From JBJHBP01 sp050485645 (lineage in GTDB: Bacteria > Pseudomonadota > Gammaproteobacteria > Steroidobacterales > Rariloculaceae): a stretch of DNA of 64,000 bases. How positions within the stretch are numbered: the stretch's first letter is position 1; every line of letters starts with the position of its first letter. Made by a program: the position numbers and the translations under genes. The stretch is from the NCBI GenBank assembly GCA_050485645.1, contig JBJHBT010000002.1, positions 124,001 through 188,000 of the forward strand. Direction: 5' to 3'. Of this stretch, positions 35,576 to 45,109 are shown in pieces. The notes under the pieces are model-generated. The model made no database searches. It saw only the letters and a program-made list of their open reading frames with translations, and was not told the origin of the DNA.

Positions 35576-36382
35576 TCAGATGCCGTAGCTGGGGTCGCAG
35601 TCGTAGGGGTAGATGTAATCGCCGGGCACCCTGGCCCAGGCCATATACCTGGCCGCAAGGCCCTCGAATGTGTCGGGGTCTTCGTACAGCTGGGTCAATC
35701 TGAGCATGCGGCCGTCCGGTGACGGGCGGAAGCGCTCGACCATGCGGATGTTCGCGCTGTGATTGAAGCCGTTGTTCATGAAGGTGCCCGGCGCGATATG
35801 TGTGGTTTCCACGACCAGCGTATCGCCCTCCCAGCGGCCCAGCGAGAAGCCGGAACGAAAATGCGGGGCATCGGCGGGTGGCCGTGGCCGATCGTCGAGA
35901 AAAATGACCCGCACCTGATCGAAGTACTCGAACCGGATCACAATGATGTCGCGCCCCTGATGGATTTCCATCGGAAATGGTGCCTGCATGTAGAACACCA
36001 CCGACGGCGCCACGCAGGTGTTTTCGCGCAGCAGCTCATCCTGCGGGTTGTAGGCCCGGATCTCGTCGCGCGCCCGCTCGATGAGCCGGATTCCGGCGAA
36101 ATCGCCCGATGCCAGCTCGCCAGGGCCGGCGTCATCGATCATCACTGCCGCGTCGGGCAACTCCGCCACCAGATCGATGCCCGGATCAGGACGCTCGAAG
36201 CGCACGTTCCAGAAGCCGTCGATGTCCGGTGGCGACGATTCGGCCTTCGCCTCGCCCGGTGCCAGCCCCAGACTCAGACCAAAGCCCAGACCCACCAGCG
36301 CCGCGATGGCAGTCGCCACAAGCGGCCGGCTCGCCGGGGACGGCAGCCGGCGCGAATACGTCGGTGTCACATTCACATCCAT
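35576..36382 (-). CDS. Partner protein of DUF6152, pair A
   Basis: 268 residues with an N-terminal hydrophobic/signal segment (about 20-45, ending GEAKA). The conserved part is the same as in the proteins at 55292 and 56588: a short acidic IDGFWNVR opening, a Cys-containing segment (ENTCVAPSVVFYMQAP), then FDQVRVIFLDDR...GRWEGDTLVVETTHI, RMVERFRPSPDGRMLRL and a C-terminal DYIYPYDC. The W-x-GDTLVV motif is shared by all three. It should be periplasmic. It starts six bases after the DUF6152 gene of pair A, so the two form an operon. The biochemical function is unknown. Confidence 0.75.
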   Translation of the reverse strand: MDVNVTPTYSRRLPSPASRPLVATAIAALVGLGFGLSLGLAPGEAKAESSPPDIDGFWNVRFERPDPGIDLVAELPDAAVMIDDAGPGELASGDFAGIRLIERARDEIRAYNPQDELLRENTCVAPSVVFYMQAPFPMEIHQGRDIIVIRFEYFDQVRVIFLDDRPRPPADAPHFRSGFSLGRWEGDTLVVETTHIAPGTFMNNGFNHSANIRMVERFRPSPDGRMLRLTQLYEDPDTFEGLAARYMAWARVPGDYIYPYDCDPSYGI

Positions 36383-36388
36383 CCCCTC

Positions 36389-36796
36389 CTACTCAGAATC
36401 GGCGACGGACGGCCGCTGGCCGATCAGTTCGCGGCCATCGGCATGGATGACACGATAGATGCGCATGAAGTTGGATCCATCGCGCGACGGATAGCCGTGC
36501 ACGGTAATCGAATCGCCGGGCCTGATCGCATCGGCCGACCAGCCGCGGCGGCGCAGCACACTCGGCGAATTGGTTTCGGCACGCCACTGCGCCTCGTTGC
36601 CGTCGGCGTCGGACACGGTGAAGAACACCAGGCCGTGTGGATTGGTGAAACGGAACTCCGTTACCACACCCGACACCTGCAGCGACGCCTCGCTCTCGAA
36701 ATGCACGGGAAACGAGTGATGCGCCCATGCCAGGGTCGCCACGGACAGTGTCGCGACCGTGCCAACCAGTGATCTGAAAAACTTTCCCGTCATCAT
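36389..36796 (-). CDS. DUF6152 protein, pair A
   Basis: 135 residues. The signal peptide ends TLAWA and the predicted mature protein begins HHSFPVHFE. The DUF6152 body has FTNPHGLVFFTV, EAQWRAETNSPSVLRRRGW, IRPGDSITVHGYPSRDGSNFM. The same sites recur in the copies at 56104 and in the fused protein at 56588. A mature N-terminal His plus the conserved NPH suggests a metal site (see findings); this is inference. It is followed by its partner gene at six bases. The ATGATG start gives two equivalent positions. Confidence 0.85.
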   Translation of the reverse strand: MMTGKFFRSLVGTVATLSVATLAWAHHSFPVHFESEASLQVSGVVTEFRFTNPHGLVFFTVSDADGNEAQWRAETNSPSVLRRRGWSADAIRPGDSITVHGYPSRDGSNFMRIYRVIHADGRELIGQRPSVADSE

Positions 36797-37132
36797 GACA
36801 CCTGAACATTAAACACATGATCCAGCGGATCGTCACCACCCTGCGGGCCGCCGGATCCACCCGACGCCAACCCGACCGGCCCGGACAGCCGCCTGTGCGC
36901 CACCGCCGCGGCATAACGCGGATAGCTGAGCGTCAGACGGTGGATGTCCCAGCCACCCCGGGCAACGCGACCCATCGTCTGTGCCCGTGCGCCCATGCTG
37001 AGATGCGCCGGTGAGAAAACCCTCGCGCTCACGCCCGAAAATGCGGCGGATACCACGGCAACCTCCTTAGCGGCCTCCAGTGGTGATCCGGAGCCGTCGT
37101 TCATCGCCGTAATCGCCATCATCACCGCCATC
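36797..37132. other. Intergenic region between remnant and DUF6152 gene
   Basis: On the minus strand a 112-codon frame opens here (MAVMMAITAMNDG start, Gly/Ser-rich end), but it has no family resemblance and is composed like a shadow frame. It may be further decayed remains of the gene whose 5' end is at 37133-37341. A promoter for DUF6152 pair A must also be here. Confidence 0.35.
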
Positions 37133-37341
37133 TCACGTCACCCTTTCGTCAGCATTCCATTGCGCCGCGCAGACATGCTGTGGCGGGCGATACTGGAAGT
37201 CACAGTGCAGGCGATAGAACGTGCCTTCGATGTCGGAGGGAATCTCCCCCAGACTTCACAGTCGTGGATCTCCGCTTCGAAGCGGGTCGGGCTGTTGAAG
37301 CCCGGCGGATACATGGGATGGCCTCTGAAGTCCGGTGCCAT
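37133..37341 (-). pseudogene. Carotenoid oxygenase remnant (frameshifted N-terminal fragment)
   Basis: An ATG at 37341 with GGGGAG upstream begins MAPDFRGHPMYPPGFNSP, then RFEAEIHDCEVWG, which matches the N-terminus of the carotenoid oxygenase/lignostilbene dioxygenase family. After the Trp-Gly the frame is lost within a run of five G; reading one base over restores GEIPSDIEGTFYRLHCDFQY, the conserved continuation, and then stops at 37133. A functional enzyme has about 480 residues and four Fe-binding His, all absent. It lies directly after the 2-hydroxyacid dehydrogenase on the same strand. A sequencing error could explain the frameshift but not the truncation. Confidence 0.7.
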
Positions 37342-37436
37342 GTTCGCTCCCCTGATGCCGGCGCCAGAACCGTCGGCGGGGCTTGTGGCACGTGTGCCAG
37401 CCAACCCCGATGCTGCCACCGATACTAGCAGAAACG

Positions 37437-38501
37437 TCAGATCCGGGGCCGTCCGCCAAAACGCTGCCGCCAGACCGGCACCGCATCCGTGTTGTAGATG
37501 TGTTCCGGCAGCTCGCCGCGCAGCGCCTGCATGGTCGCCAGGGTTGCCCACGGGACCGCGGCCGCCAGCGTCCCACCGTCGTTGGCCGCCACCATGTGCG
37601 GGGAGAGGAGCACCCGATCCCCGTACGTGAGCAGACGGGCGCTGGCCGGTGGCGGTTCCTCCGGCAGAACGTCCAGCGCCGCTCCCCGTAGCGCGCCGCG
37701 GTCCAGCGCATCGCACAGCGCGTCGACGTCGAGCAGCGGCCCGCGCGCCGTATTCAACAGAATCGCGCCCTCCCGCATGCGGGCCAGCTCGTGCGCACCG
37801 ATCATGCCTTGCGTCTGCGCAGTGAGGCTGCAATGCAGGCTCACCACATCAGCATCGCGCAGCAGGGATGGCAGGTCCACACGCACGACGCCGTGACGCC
37901 GGAAGTGCCGATCGTCGACATAGGGGTCGCAGGCGATGACCCGCACCCGCCAGGGCACCAGCAGGTCGGCGACCCGCGTTCCGATGCGGCCAAGCCCCAC
38001 CAGTCCGATGGTAATGCCCGCGTAGCCGTCTTCCCGCGCACCCAGATACACGCCGCGCAGCCCCGGATCCCGCCAGCGACCGGCCTTCACCTGCCGGTCG
38101 CGTTCGCGCAGCCGCTTCAGCAACGCGAGCATCATCGCCATCGTTCCTTCGGCAACGCCACCCCAGTTCGCTTCGGTCGGGCAATACGTCACCAGGATGC
38201 CCAGTTCCGTGGCCGCATCCACATCGATGTCGTCGACGCCAATCGTGTACTTGGAGATGATGCGCAGTTCCGGCAACGCGCGCATCAGTTCGCGCGTGAT
38301 CGTGAGCGTCCGGAAGCTCGCGCCCATCAGGGCGCTGGCGCCGGACGCAAGATCCGGCAGCCGATCCGGTGCCGGTTCGCGGGGTCCGACCACGACCTCG
38401 CAACCGACTGCCCGCAACGCTTCATGCGACTCGCCGCTCTCATCGACCGGGCGGAAGATCGCAACCAGGGGACGTTCCGCGCCGGAAGTACGCGCCATCA
38501 T
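37437..38501 (-). CDS. NAD-dependent 2-hydroxyacid dehydrogenase
   Basis: 354 residues of the D-isomer-specific family. The NAD site GLVGLGRIGTRVADLL, the catalytic Arg in LNTARGPLLD, Glu in LDVLPEEPP and His in LSPHMVAAN are all present; YCPTEANWGGVAEGTMAMML is the typical inter-domain helix. It resembles phosphoglycerate and glyoxylate/hydroxypyruvate reductases, but the substrate cannot be fixed. Its ATG overlaps the stop of the FMN-dependent dehydrogenase by four bases, so the two enzymes share an operon and perhaps interconvert a 2-hydroxyacid and its 2-oxoacid. Confidence 0.88.
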   Translation of the reverse strand: MMARTSGAERPLVAIFRPVDESGESHEALRAVGCEVVVGPREPAPDRLPDLASGASALMGASFRTLTITRELMRALPELRIISKYTIGVDDIDVDAATELGILVTYCPTEANWGGVAEGTMAMMLALLKRLRERDRQVKAGRWRDPGLRGVYLGAREDGYAGITIGLVGLGRIGTRVADLLVPWRVRVIACDPYVDDRHFRRHGVVRVDLPSLLRDADVVSLHCSLTAQTQGMIGAHELARMREGAILLNTARGPLLDVDALCDALDRGALRGAALDVLPEEPPPASARLLTYGDRVLLSPHMVAANDGGTLAAAVPWATLATMQALRGELPEHIYNTDAVPVWRQRFGGRPRI

Positions 38502-39610
38502 TCCCCGCGGGATCCGATCAATGACTGCAGCAAGGGAAACGCGGAATCGAGCGCACCGCGCGCCACCGGCAGTCCCGGATGCAGGTAGCTGCCATCCAGC
38601 TCGTCATAGCTGTTCACGCCGAGCAGCTTCATTGTCGTCGTGATTTCGGCCTGCAGTATTTCGAGCAGGTTCTCGACGCCCGCCTGACCTGCGGCGGCCA
38701 GCGCCAGGGCCTGCAGCCGCCCCAGTCCGACCATGTCGGCGCCCATGGCGATGGCCTTGACGATGTCCGAGCCGCGCAGGAATCCTCCATCGACCACGAC
38801 ACGCGCCTTGCCGCGGATGGTGGAAGCCACTTCAGGCAGCATGTCGATTGCGCCGCGACCATGGTCAAGCTGCCTGCCGCCGTGATTGGAGACGTAGATC
38901 ACATCGACCCCGTGCTCCACCGCGAGCCTGGCGTCTTCGGCCGTGGCGATACCCTTCAGCATCAGCGGCAGACCCGACGCCTGCCTGACCATTTCAACGG
39001 TGGACCAGTCGCAACGCATCATGAAGTGATCCGCATCCGCCTCGCCGGCCAGCGGGCGATTCCCGACACTGTGCCGCCGCAGCAGGCTGCGTTCCCGACG
39101 ACCGTAGTAGGCGGTACACACCGTCAGACAGATCGCCCGGGCACCCAGATCGACGATGCGCCGGATACGGTCACGCACCCAGGCATCATCGCCCTGCACA
39201 TACAGCTGGTACATGAACGAATCGCCGGCCGCCTCCGCCGTCTGCGCCACATCCGGCCCTGTCACGGAGCTGAGCAGCAGCGGGCATCCGAAGGCCGCGG
39301 CGGCCCGTGCGACGGGCAGCGCGCCGTCGGGTGTCAGTTCCGTGAGACCGCCCACCGGCGCCAGCAACACCGGCAGCCGCCAGCGCGCGCCGAGAAACTC
39401 ACGCTCGACCGTCGTCTCATGGACCGACCGCAGTACCCTGGGACGGAACGCGATGGAGTCCAGTGCCGCCCGATTGCGGAGCAGCGTCGTTTCGCTTTCC
39501 GCACCGCCACAGACATAGTCCCAGATGGCCGGACGCAACCGCCGATGTGCCTGGGCGATGATCTCGGTGGTGGTCAGAAAGCGATCCGGCTCGCTGGGCG
39601 CTTCGGGCAT
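38498..39610 (-). CDS. FMN-dependent alpha-hydroxy-acid dehydrogenase (LldD/GOX family)
   Basis: 370 residues in one FMN-binding TIM barrel. The catalytic SNHGGRQLDHGRGAID segment, RPAIWDYVCGGAESE at the N-terminus (membrane/glycine stretch seen in glycolate oxidases), VLLAPVGG, and VVVDGGFLRGSDIVKAIAMGADMVGLG (phosphate site) fit. Substrates could be lactate, glycolate or mandelate. The two-gene operon with the D-2-hydroxyacid dehydrogenase suggests processing of both isomers of one hydroxyacid. It is divergent from the metalloprotease gene. Confidence 0.9.
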   Translation of the reverse strand: MPEAPSEPDRFLTTTEIIAQAHRRLRPAIWDYVCGGAESETTLLRNRAALDSIAFRPRVLRSVHETTVEREFLGARWRLPVLLAPVGGLTELTPDGALPVARAAAAFGCPLLLSSVTGPDVAQTAEAAGDSFMYQLYVQGDDAWVRDRIRRIVDLGARAICLTVCTAYYGRRERSLLRRHSVGNRPLAGEADADHFMMRCDWSTVEMVRQASGLPLMLKGIATAEDARLAVEHGVDVIYVSNHGGRQLDHGRGAIDMLPEVASTIRGKARVVVDGGFLRGSDIVKAIAMGADMVGLGRLQALALAAAGQAGVENLLEILQAEITTTMKLLGVNSYDELDGSYLHPGLPVARGALDSAFPLLQSLIGSRGE

Positions 39611-39807
39611 GACACAGGACTCCTTCGGTGGCGATGCGCACCGTGCGCGGGAATTCTAGCGTGCCAGGCGCACGCGTGTATCCGCATCCGCTTCTTCAAG
39701 CGGAGATCAGGCGCAGATCAGGCTCGAATCGACGGCCCGAGCCGGTGCTGGCCGATACAGCGTCTATTGTCTATGCTCGCCCGGGAAGGGGCGAACTGGA
39801 CGGAAAC

Positions 39808-42468
39808 ATGGTGAAGCACGGTGTACCCGAGCGCAAAGCCGGGCTGGGATCTTCAGGCGGCAGGGACATTCGTCCCGCGAATCTGGTGCTGTGCCTGCTG
39901 CTGACACTGATAGCGGTTATCGCAACGGCACAGAACGATGAGACGGCGAACGATGAGACGTCGAACGGCGGGCCGCGGGCCGACAGCGCCGAACGCGGAG
40001 GCGACGCACCACGGAGCATCGCCGAACTCACTGAAAACGCAGACCGCCACGACGGCCTGTTCACCGTCTACCGTGACCGGAACTCGGGTGCGGTGCACAT
40101 GGCACTGCGGCCGGATCAGCTGAACCGGGACTACATCTACACCGCGATCACCACCGACGGTGTGGTCGAAGCGCGCCATTTTCGCGGCAACTATCGCGAC
40201 AACCGCATCATCAGGATCAGCCGACACTACGATCGGGTCGAGCTGCGGGCAGAGAACACCGCGTTCCACTTCGACCCGCAAAGTCCGCTGAGCCGCGCCG
40301 CATCCGCGAACATCAGCCCCGCGGTACTGGCCGTGGCGCGCATCGTCGCCGAGGACCCCGACAGTGGCGAGGTGCTGATCCGTGCCGATGGCTTTCTGCT
40401 CAACGAAAGCCTGCACCAGGTGCGCCCCTCGCCGAATCCCGATCAGGGCCCGCGTGACGCGTTCCGACTCGGCGACCTCAACGAGGAGCGCAGTCGCCTG
40501 ATCGAAGTGCGAAACTACCCCCGCAACCTCGACTTCATCGTCGAATACGTCTACCGCAACCAGGCGCCGCTGGTGCGCGGCGGGCCGGACGTGACGGACG
40601 CGCGCTACGTGAGCGCGGTCGTTCAGCACACTTTCCTGGAGGTTCCCGACAACAACTACGAGCCGCGACTGGTCGATCACCGACTCGGCCATTTCGCCGA
40701 ACGCGTCACCGACCTGACTTCCGACAGCGTCACCCCGTACCGCGATCTTGTACAGCGCTGGCACCTGCAGAAGCGGGATCCGGGGGCTGAACTGTCGGCA
40801 CCGGTTGAGCCGATCGTCTGGTGGATCGAGAACACCACGCCGCTGGAGTTCCGGGATACGATTCGGGACGCCATCCTCGCCTGGAACCGCTCGTTTGAAA
40901 AGATCGGTTATCGCGATGCGATACAGGTGCGCATCCAGCCGGACAACGCTGATTGGGATGCCGGTGACCTGCGCTACAACACGGTGCGCTGGACGTCTTC
41001 ACCGAATCCGCCCTTCTCCGGGTATGGCCCGTCGTTCACCAATCCGCGTACCGGCCAGATCATCAGCGCCAACGTGATGCTGGAATACGCAAGCGTTGTC
41101 CGGCGCCTGCAGCATCAACGCATTCTGGATGCGAACGGCGCCCTGCTCACGCATGCGCATGACGACCACGACCACCTGTTCTGCTCGCTGGCATTCGACC
41201 TGCATGCCAGCCAGATCTTCGGCCGTTTCGCCGTGCATGGCATGAACCTGGGGGCGGATGCCGAGCGGCAGCTGGTGCACGAATTCCTCGCCATGCTGAC
41301 CCTGCACGAGATCGGTCACACACTGGGATTCACGCACAATTTCGCCGCCTCTCAGCTGCTCGACCTGGATGAGGTGTACGACCCGGAGGTTGCCCGAAGC
41401 GTGCCTCTCATGAGTTCGGTGATGGACTACGCGGACATCCACGTGCCGCCGCCGGGGCGTGCGCATACTCGGTTCTTTCAGGACGAACCCGGCCCCTACG
41501 ATGACTGGGTCGTGGAGTACGCCTATTCGGATGCCTGGCACGATCCGCAAGCCGAGCGGCAGCGGCTGGCTGCGATTGCCGCACGCTCAACCGACCCTCG
41601 GCTCGCCTTCGGTAACGACGCCGACGACATGCGCTCACCCGGTCGCGCCATCGATCCGCGGGTGAACGTGTACGACCTCAGCAGCGATCCCATCGGCTAC
41701 GCACTGGATCGCATCGAACTGGTCAACCATCTGCTCAGCCACGCGGCGGACCGGCATGTACGCGATGGTCAGTCCTTCCACGAGCTGGCCGATGCCTATG
41801 TGGTCATGCTGTCGCAGCTGAGTCGCTCAGCCATCATCATTTCACGCTATATAGGCGGCGTGGAAACCACGCAGGCGCTTGTGGGCCAGGACGGCGCCGG
41901 ACTGCCATTCGTGCCGGTGGCCGCCAGCGAACAGCGTCGCGCCATGGCGGCGCTGAGCCAACACGTGTTCGCATCCGATGCCCTGGACGGCGGCAGGGAA
42001 CTCTATGCAAGTCTGCAGCGACAGCGGCGTCTGTTCGACTTTTCCGGCACCACGCAGGATCCCAAGCTGCACGCCAACGTACTCAGCGTGCAGCGCAACA
42101 TCCTCGATCACCTGCTGCATCCGGTCGTGCTGAGGCGGATCACCGATTCGCGGCTGTACGGCAATGAGTACGAACTGTCCGAATTCATGCCGGAGCTCAC
42201 CGACGCGGTATTCACAGCCGATCTGCGCGGCGACGTCGACACTTTCCGACAGAATCTGCAAATGGAGTATGTGTCACGACTGGCCGACATCGTGTCCGGT
42301 TCCGGGCGCTCACGATTCGACTATCCGTCGCAATCGATGGCGCTGTTTCAGCTGCGCGAGATCGAGCGGATGCTGCGCGGCAAACGCCGCGGCAATATGG
42401 AAACGATCGCGCACACGCAGAACATCCTGCATACGATAGAGCACGCGCTGGACGCCGCCGGCCGCTGA
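39808..42468 (+). CDS. Secreted zinc-dependent metalloprotease (DUF5117/DUF5118 type)
   Basis: 886 residues from the ATG at 39808 (GACGGAAAC upstream). A signal/anchor (NLVLCLLLTLIAVIATAQ) precedes the DUF5118 start (LTENADRHDGLFTVYRDRNSG), then DUF5117 and a metzincin-like catalytic domain with HEIGHTLGFTHNF (H-E-x2-H-x2-G-x2-H) and the downstream Met-turn region SSVMDY. The C-terminal domain includes the conserved IGGVETTQ and ERMLRGKRRGN segments. The family is common in Xanthomonadales and Bacteroidetes; substrates are unknown but peptide scavenging is likely. The open frame up to 39628 has no conservation. Confidence 0.9.
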   Translation: MVKHGVPERKAGLGSSGGRDIRPANLVLCLLLTLIAVIATAQNDETANDETSNGGPRADSAERGGDAPRSIAELTENADRHDGLFTVYRDRNSGAVHMALRPDQLNRDYIYTAITTDGVVEARHFRGNYRDNRIIRISRHYDRVELRAENTAFHFDPQSPLSRAASANISPAVLAVARIVAEDPDSGEVLIRADGFLLNESLHQVRPSPNPDQGPRDAFRLGDLNEERSRLIEVRNYPRNLDFIVEYVYRNQAPLVRGGPDVTDARYVSAVVQHTFLEVPDNNYEPRLVDHRLGHFAERVTDLTSDSVTPYRDLVQRWHLQKRDPGAELSAPVEPIVWWIENTTPLEFRDTIRDAILAWNRSFEKIGYRDAIQVRIQPDNADWDAGDLRYNTVRWTSSPNPPFSGYGPSFTNPRTGQIISANVMLEYASVVRRLQHQRILDANGALLTHAHDDHDHLFCSLAFDLHASQIFGRFAVHGMNLGADAERQLVHEFLAMLTLHEIGHTLGFTHNFAASQLLDLDEVYDPEVARSVPLMSSVMDYADIHVPPPGRAHTRFFQDEPGPYDDWVVEYAYSDAWHDPQAERQRLAAIAARSTDPRLAFGNDADDMRSPGRAIDPRVNVYDLSSDPIGYALDRIELVNHLLSHAADRHVRDGQSFHELADAYVVMLSQLSRSAIIISRYIGGVETTQALVGQDGAGLPFVPVAASEQRRAMAALSQHVFASDALDGGRELYASLQRQRRLFDFSGTTQDPKLHANVLSVQRNILDHLLHPVVLRRITDSRLYGNEYELSEFMPELTDAVFTADLRGDVDTFRQNLQMEYVSRLADIVSGSGRSRFDYPSQSMALFQLREIERMLRGKRRGNMETIAHTQNILHTIEHALDAAGR

Positions 42469-42805
42469 GCCGCCAACCGCTGACGGCGCAGGCAGGCGCA
42501 GGCAGCGACCTGGCGGTACCGCGGGCCGCGGTTCAAAGCCGCTCGCGACCGCGAATTCCGGGGAATTTGCACACGCAAGCGGGCATCAGTCATCATAACG
42601 GGCCATTTGGCCGAGACGGCGGCCGAAACAGGCAATCCGGGGTTGGGGGCGTGAACGCATCCGGGCAGTCGGCGCAAGGCGCGAAGCACAAGGCGCGAAT
42701 GCAGGTCATGCCGGAAATCCGGCTCGCGGCACGCCATGGCCTCACACCCACCCGACAACTCCGCTATACGGTTTCGAGATTCAAACCAAGGGAACTACAG
42801 TAACC
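42469..42805. other. Intergenic leader of the second TonB receptor
   Basis: About 340 bp without a supported gene. It contains short dyads (for example AATTCC/GGAATT at about 42555-42568) and purine-rich stretches, but no cobalamin, TPP or other known riboswitch motif was found. Confidence 0.4.
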
Positions 42806-44908
42806 ATGCACAGGAAAACTGCACAGCACATCCAGGTAAAGCCGCTGCGACTGGCCGTGGGACTCGCGATGATTCCCCTCTGCTCGATGACGGCATACGC
42901 CCAGAGCGGACCGGGCAATACCGCAACGCCCCTGGATGAGATCATCGTCACGTCCACGCGCATGAACAAGTCTCTGGACAGAGTTGCCGGCGCGGTCAGC
43001 GTCGTGACCCAGGACGACATACAGTTCGCCCGCCAGCAGCTGACGCTGGATGAAGGCCTGACACGCGTACCGGGCGTCTTCATGCAGAATCAGTACAACT
43101 TCGCGCAGCGTCTGAGGATATCGATTCGCGGGTTCGGCGCGCGCGCCAACTTCGGTATCCGCGGCATCAAGGTGCTGGTGGACGGCATTCCCGAAACGCT
43201 GCCGGACGGACAGGGGCAGGTCAGCAGCATCGATATCGGCGCAACCAGCCAGGTGGAAGTGATTCGCGGTCCGAGTTCGACGCTGTACGGCAACGCATCC
43301 GGTGGCGTGATCCATGTGACGTCCGAAAGCGGCGCCACGGAGCCCTACATGGAAGGACGGATGTCCGGCGGCAATGACGATTTCCGCAAACTCCAGGTCA
43401 AACTCGGAGGCAGTACGGATCGCGTCGACTACTTCGTCAGCCTGTCCGAATCGCAGTTCGACGGGTTCCGCGATCACAGCGACACGGAGAACACGCAGTT
43501 GAGCGGCCGGTTCCGGTTCGATCTGGGCGAGGAACGGTCGCTGATCGCCGCGTTCAACTACACCGATCAACCGTGGTCCCAGGATCCGGGCAGCCTCACG
43601 GCCGCAGCCGCCGCGGCAACCCCCCGCGCGGCATGGCCGGCCAATGTCAATTTCGATGTCGGCGATGGATTCACGCAGTCACGCATCGGCTTCAGTTACA
43701 CGATGCCACTGGGTGAAGGCCACGAACTGTCGGCACGCAACTACTACCTGTGGCGCGATTTCGAAAATCGCCTGCCATTCGTCAATGGTGGACGCGTCGA
43801 GTTTGATCGGTTCTTTGCCGGCGGAGGCGTCAGCTACAGCTACGACGGCATTTTCCTGGACCGACCGAACCGTGTCATCGTCGGCCTCGACTACGACCGC
43901 CAGGTCGACGACCGCCAGCGCTACAACAACAATATGGGCGTGCGCGGCGCGCTGACCTTCGACCAGGAAGAAAAAGTGGCCAGTCGCGGCCTGTTCATTC
44001 AGAACGAGCTGCGCGTCGCCCGCAACGTAGAACTGACTCTGGGCATGCGTCTGGACGAGGTCACCTTCGACGTCACAGACCGGTTCCTCGCCGACGGTGA
44101 CGACTCGGGCCGCCGCAAACTGGACGACATCAGCCCGATGGCAGGTGTGGTCTACAGCGTGTCACCGAACACACATCTGTACGCCACCTATTCCAGCGCA
44201 TTCGAAACACCCACCACCACGGAGTTTGCCAACCCCAGCGGCGCCGGTGGATTCAACCCGGATCTGGACCCTCAGGTGGCGCGCAACTACGAGATCGGTA
44301 TGCGCGGCATCATCGATGGAAGGCACAGCTACGACCTGGCGCTGTTTCGCGTCAATGTGAAGGACGAACTGATTCAATATGAAGTGGACGCAAGTCCGGG
44401 CCGCTTCTACTACGCCAACGCCGGCCGCTCCAGCCGCAAGGGTGTGGAGATGTCGTTCGTCGCGCGGCCCACGGAGCGTCTGCGGGCCACGTTCAGCTAC
44501 ACGTACTCTGACTTTACGTTCCGCGAGTTCCTCGACCGCTTCGACAACGACTTTGCCGGCAACATGCTGCCCGGCACACCGAAGGATCTGCTGTTCGCCG
44601 AGCTGAGCTACCGACATCCGCGCGGCTGGTTCGGCGCGCTGGACACGCTCTATGTGGGCTCACAGTATGCCGACAATGCCAACAGCTCCGTGAACTCCAG
44701 CTACAACGCCACCAATCTGCGACTCGGACTGGAAAGCGAAATCGGACGCTCGATGGTGGTGTCGCCGTTCATCGGTGTGAACAACCTGCTGGATGAGCGC
44801 TACAACGCGAATGTGCGCATCAACGCGGCGGGTTCGCGCTTCTATGAACCGGCTCCGGGGCGCAATCTGTTCGCCGGTGTCACGCTGCGGTACATGATGG
44901 GACGCTGA
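42806..44908 (+). CDS. TonB-dependent outer-membrane receptor
   Basis: 700 residues. A signal peptide ends TAYAQS, followed by a TonB-box-like LDEIIVTSTR. The plug contains RISIRGFGARANFGIRGIKVLVDGIPETLPDGQGQ and VEVIRGPSSTLYGNASGGVIHV. The barrel ends GVTLRYMMGR. The RGFGARANFGIRG plug type groups with siderophore/iron-complex receptors; no TonB, ExbBD or ABC genes are adjacent, so the ligand is open. AAGGGAA lies about 12 nt upstream of the ATG. A shared hairpin ends it against the formaldehyde dehydrogenase gene. Confidence 0.93.
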   Translation: MHRKTAQHIQVKPLRLAVGLAMIPLCSMTAYAQSGPGNTATPLDEIIVTSTRMNKSLDRVAGAVSVVTQDDIQFARQQLTLDEGLTRVPGVFMQNQYNFAQRLRISIRGFGARANFGIRGIKVLVDGIPETLPDGQGQVSSIDIGATSQVEVIRGPSSTLYGNASGGVIHVTSESGATEPYMEGRMSGGNDDFRKLQVKLGGSTDRVDYFVSLSESQFDGFRDHSDTENTQLSGRFRFDLGEERSLIAAFNYTDQPWSQDPGSLTAAAAAATPRAAWPANVNFDVGDGFTQSRIGFSYTMPLGEGHELSARNYYLWRDFENRLPFVNGGRVEFDRFFAGGGVSYSYDGIFLDRPNRVIVGLDYDRQVDDRQRYNNNMGVRGALTFDQEEKVASRGLFIQNELRVARNVELTLGMRLDEVTFDVTDRFLADGDDSGRRKLDDISPMAGVVYSVSPNTHLYATYSSAFETPTTTEFANPSGAGGFNPDLDPQVARNYEIGMRGIIDGRHSYDLALFRVNVKDELIQYEVDASPGRFYYANAGRSSRKGVEMSFVARPTERLRATFSYTYSDFTFREFLDRFDNDFAGNMLPGTPKDLLFAELSYRHPRGWFGALDTLYVGSQYADNANSSVNSSYNATNLRLGLESEIGRSMVVSPFIGVNNLLDERYNANVRINAAGSRFYEPAPGRNLFAGVTLRYMMGR

Positions 44909-44981
44909 GCAGCGTCCCCGCCCTTTCTACACCGACGCCTGCAACAGACAGCGGCCGGTGTCGGCGGCAACCGGCGGAAAA

Positions 44982-45016
44982 GCCGTTGCCCGAATGCACA
45001 GCAATCGGGCAACGGC
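44982..45016. terminator. Bidirectional hairpin between TonB receptor and formaldehyde dehydrogenase
   Basis: GCCGTTGCCCGA (44982-44993) and its perfect complement (45005-45016) form a 12-bp stem around an 11-nt loop, between convergent genes. No U-tract on either side. Confidence 0.65.
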
Positions 45017-45109
45017 TGCTCCGGCAATGGCGGAGAGTCCGTTCCGGCCAGGTGTCGGCGACCTGGAGGTCAGCGCCTGCAGCACACGCGGCTGCCAGGA
45101 AATGACCGC

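Noticed and set aside
36793..37131. 112-residue protein on the minus strand
   Set aside because: Composition is Ala/Gly/Ser-rich and no family or ribosome site supports it; it may be decayed coding DNA.
39800..39880. CGCAAAGCC sequence resembling a second c-di-GMP aptamer
   Set aside because: The preceding CAAACC-stem-GAAA element and a closing GGGGTTGCC are missing, and the stretch is coding sequence of the metalloprotease start.
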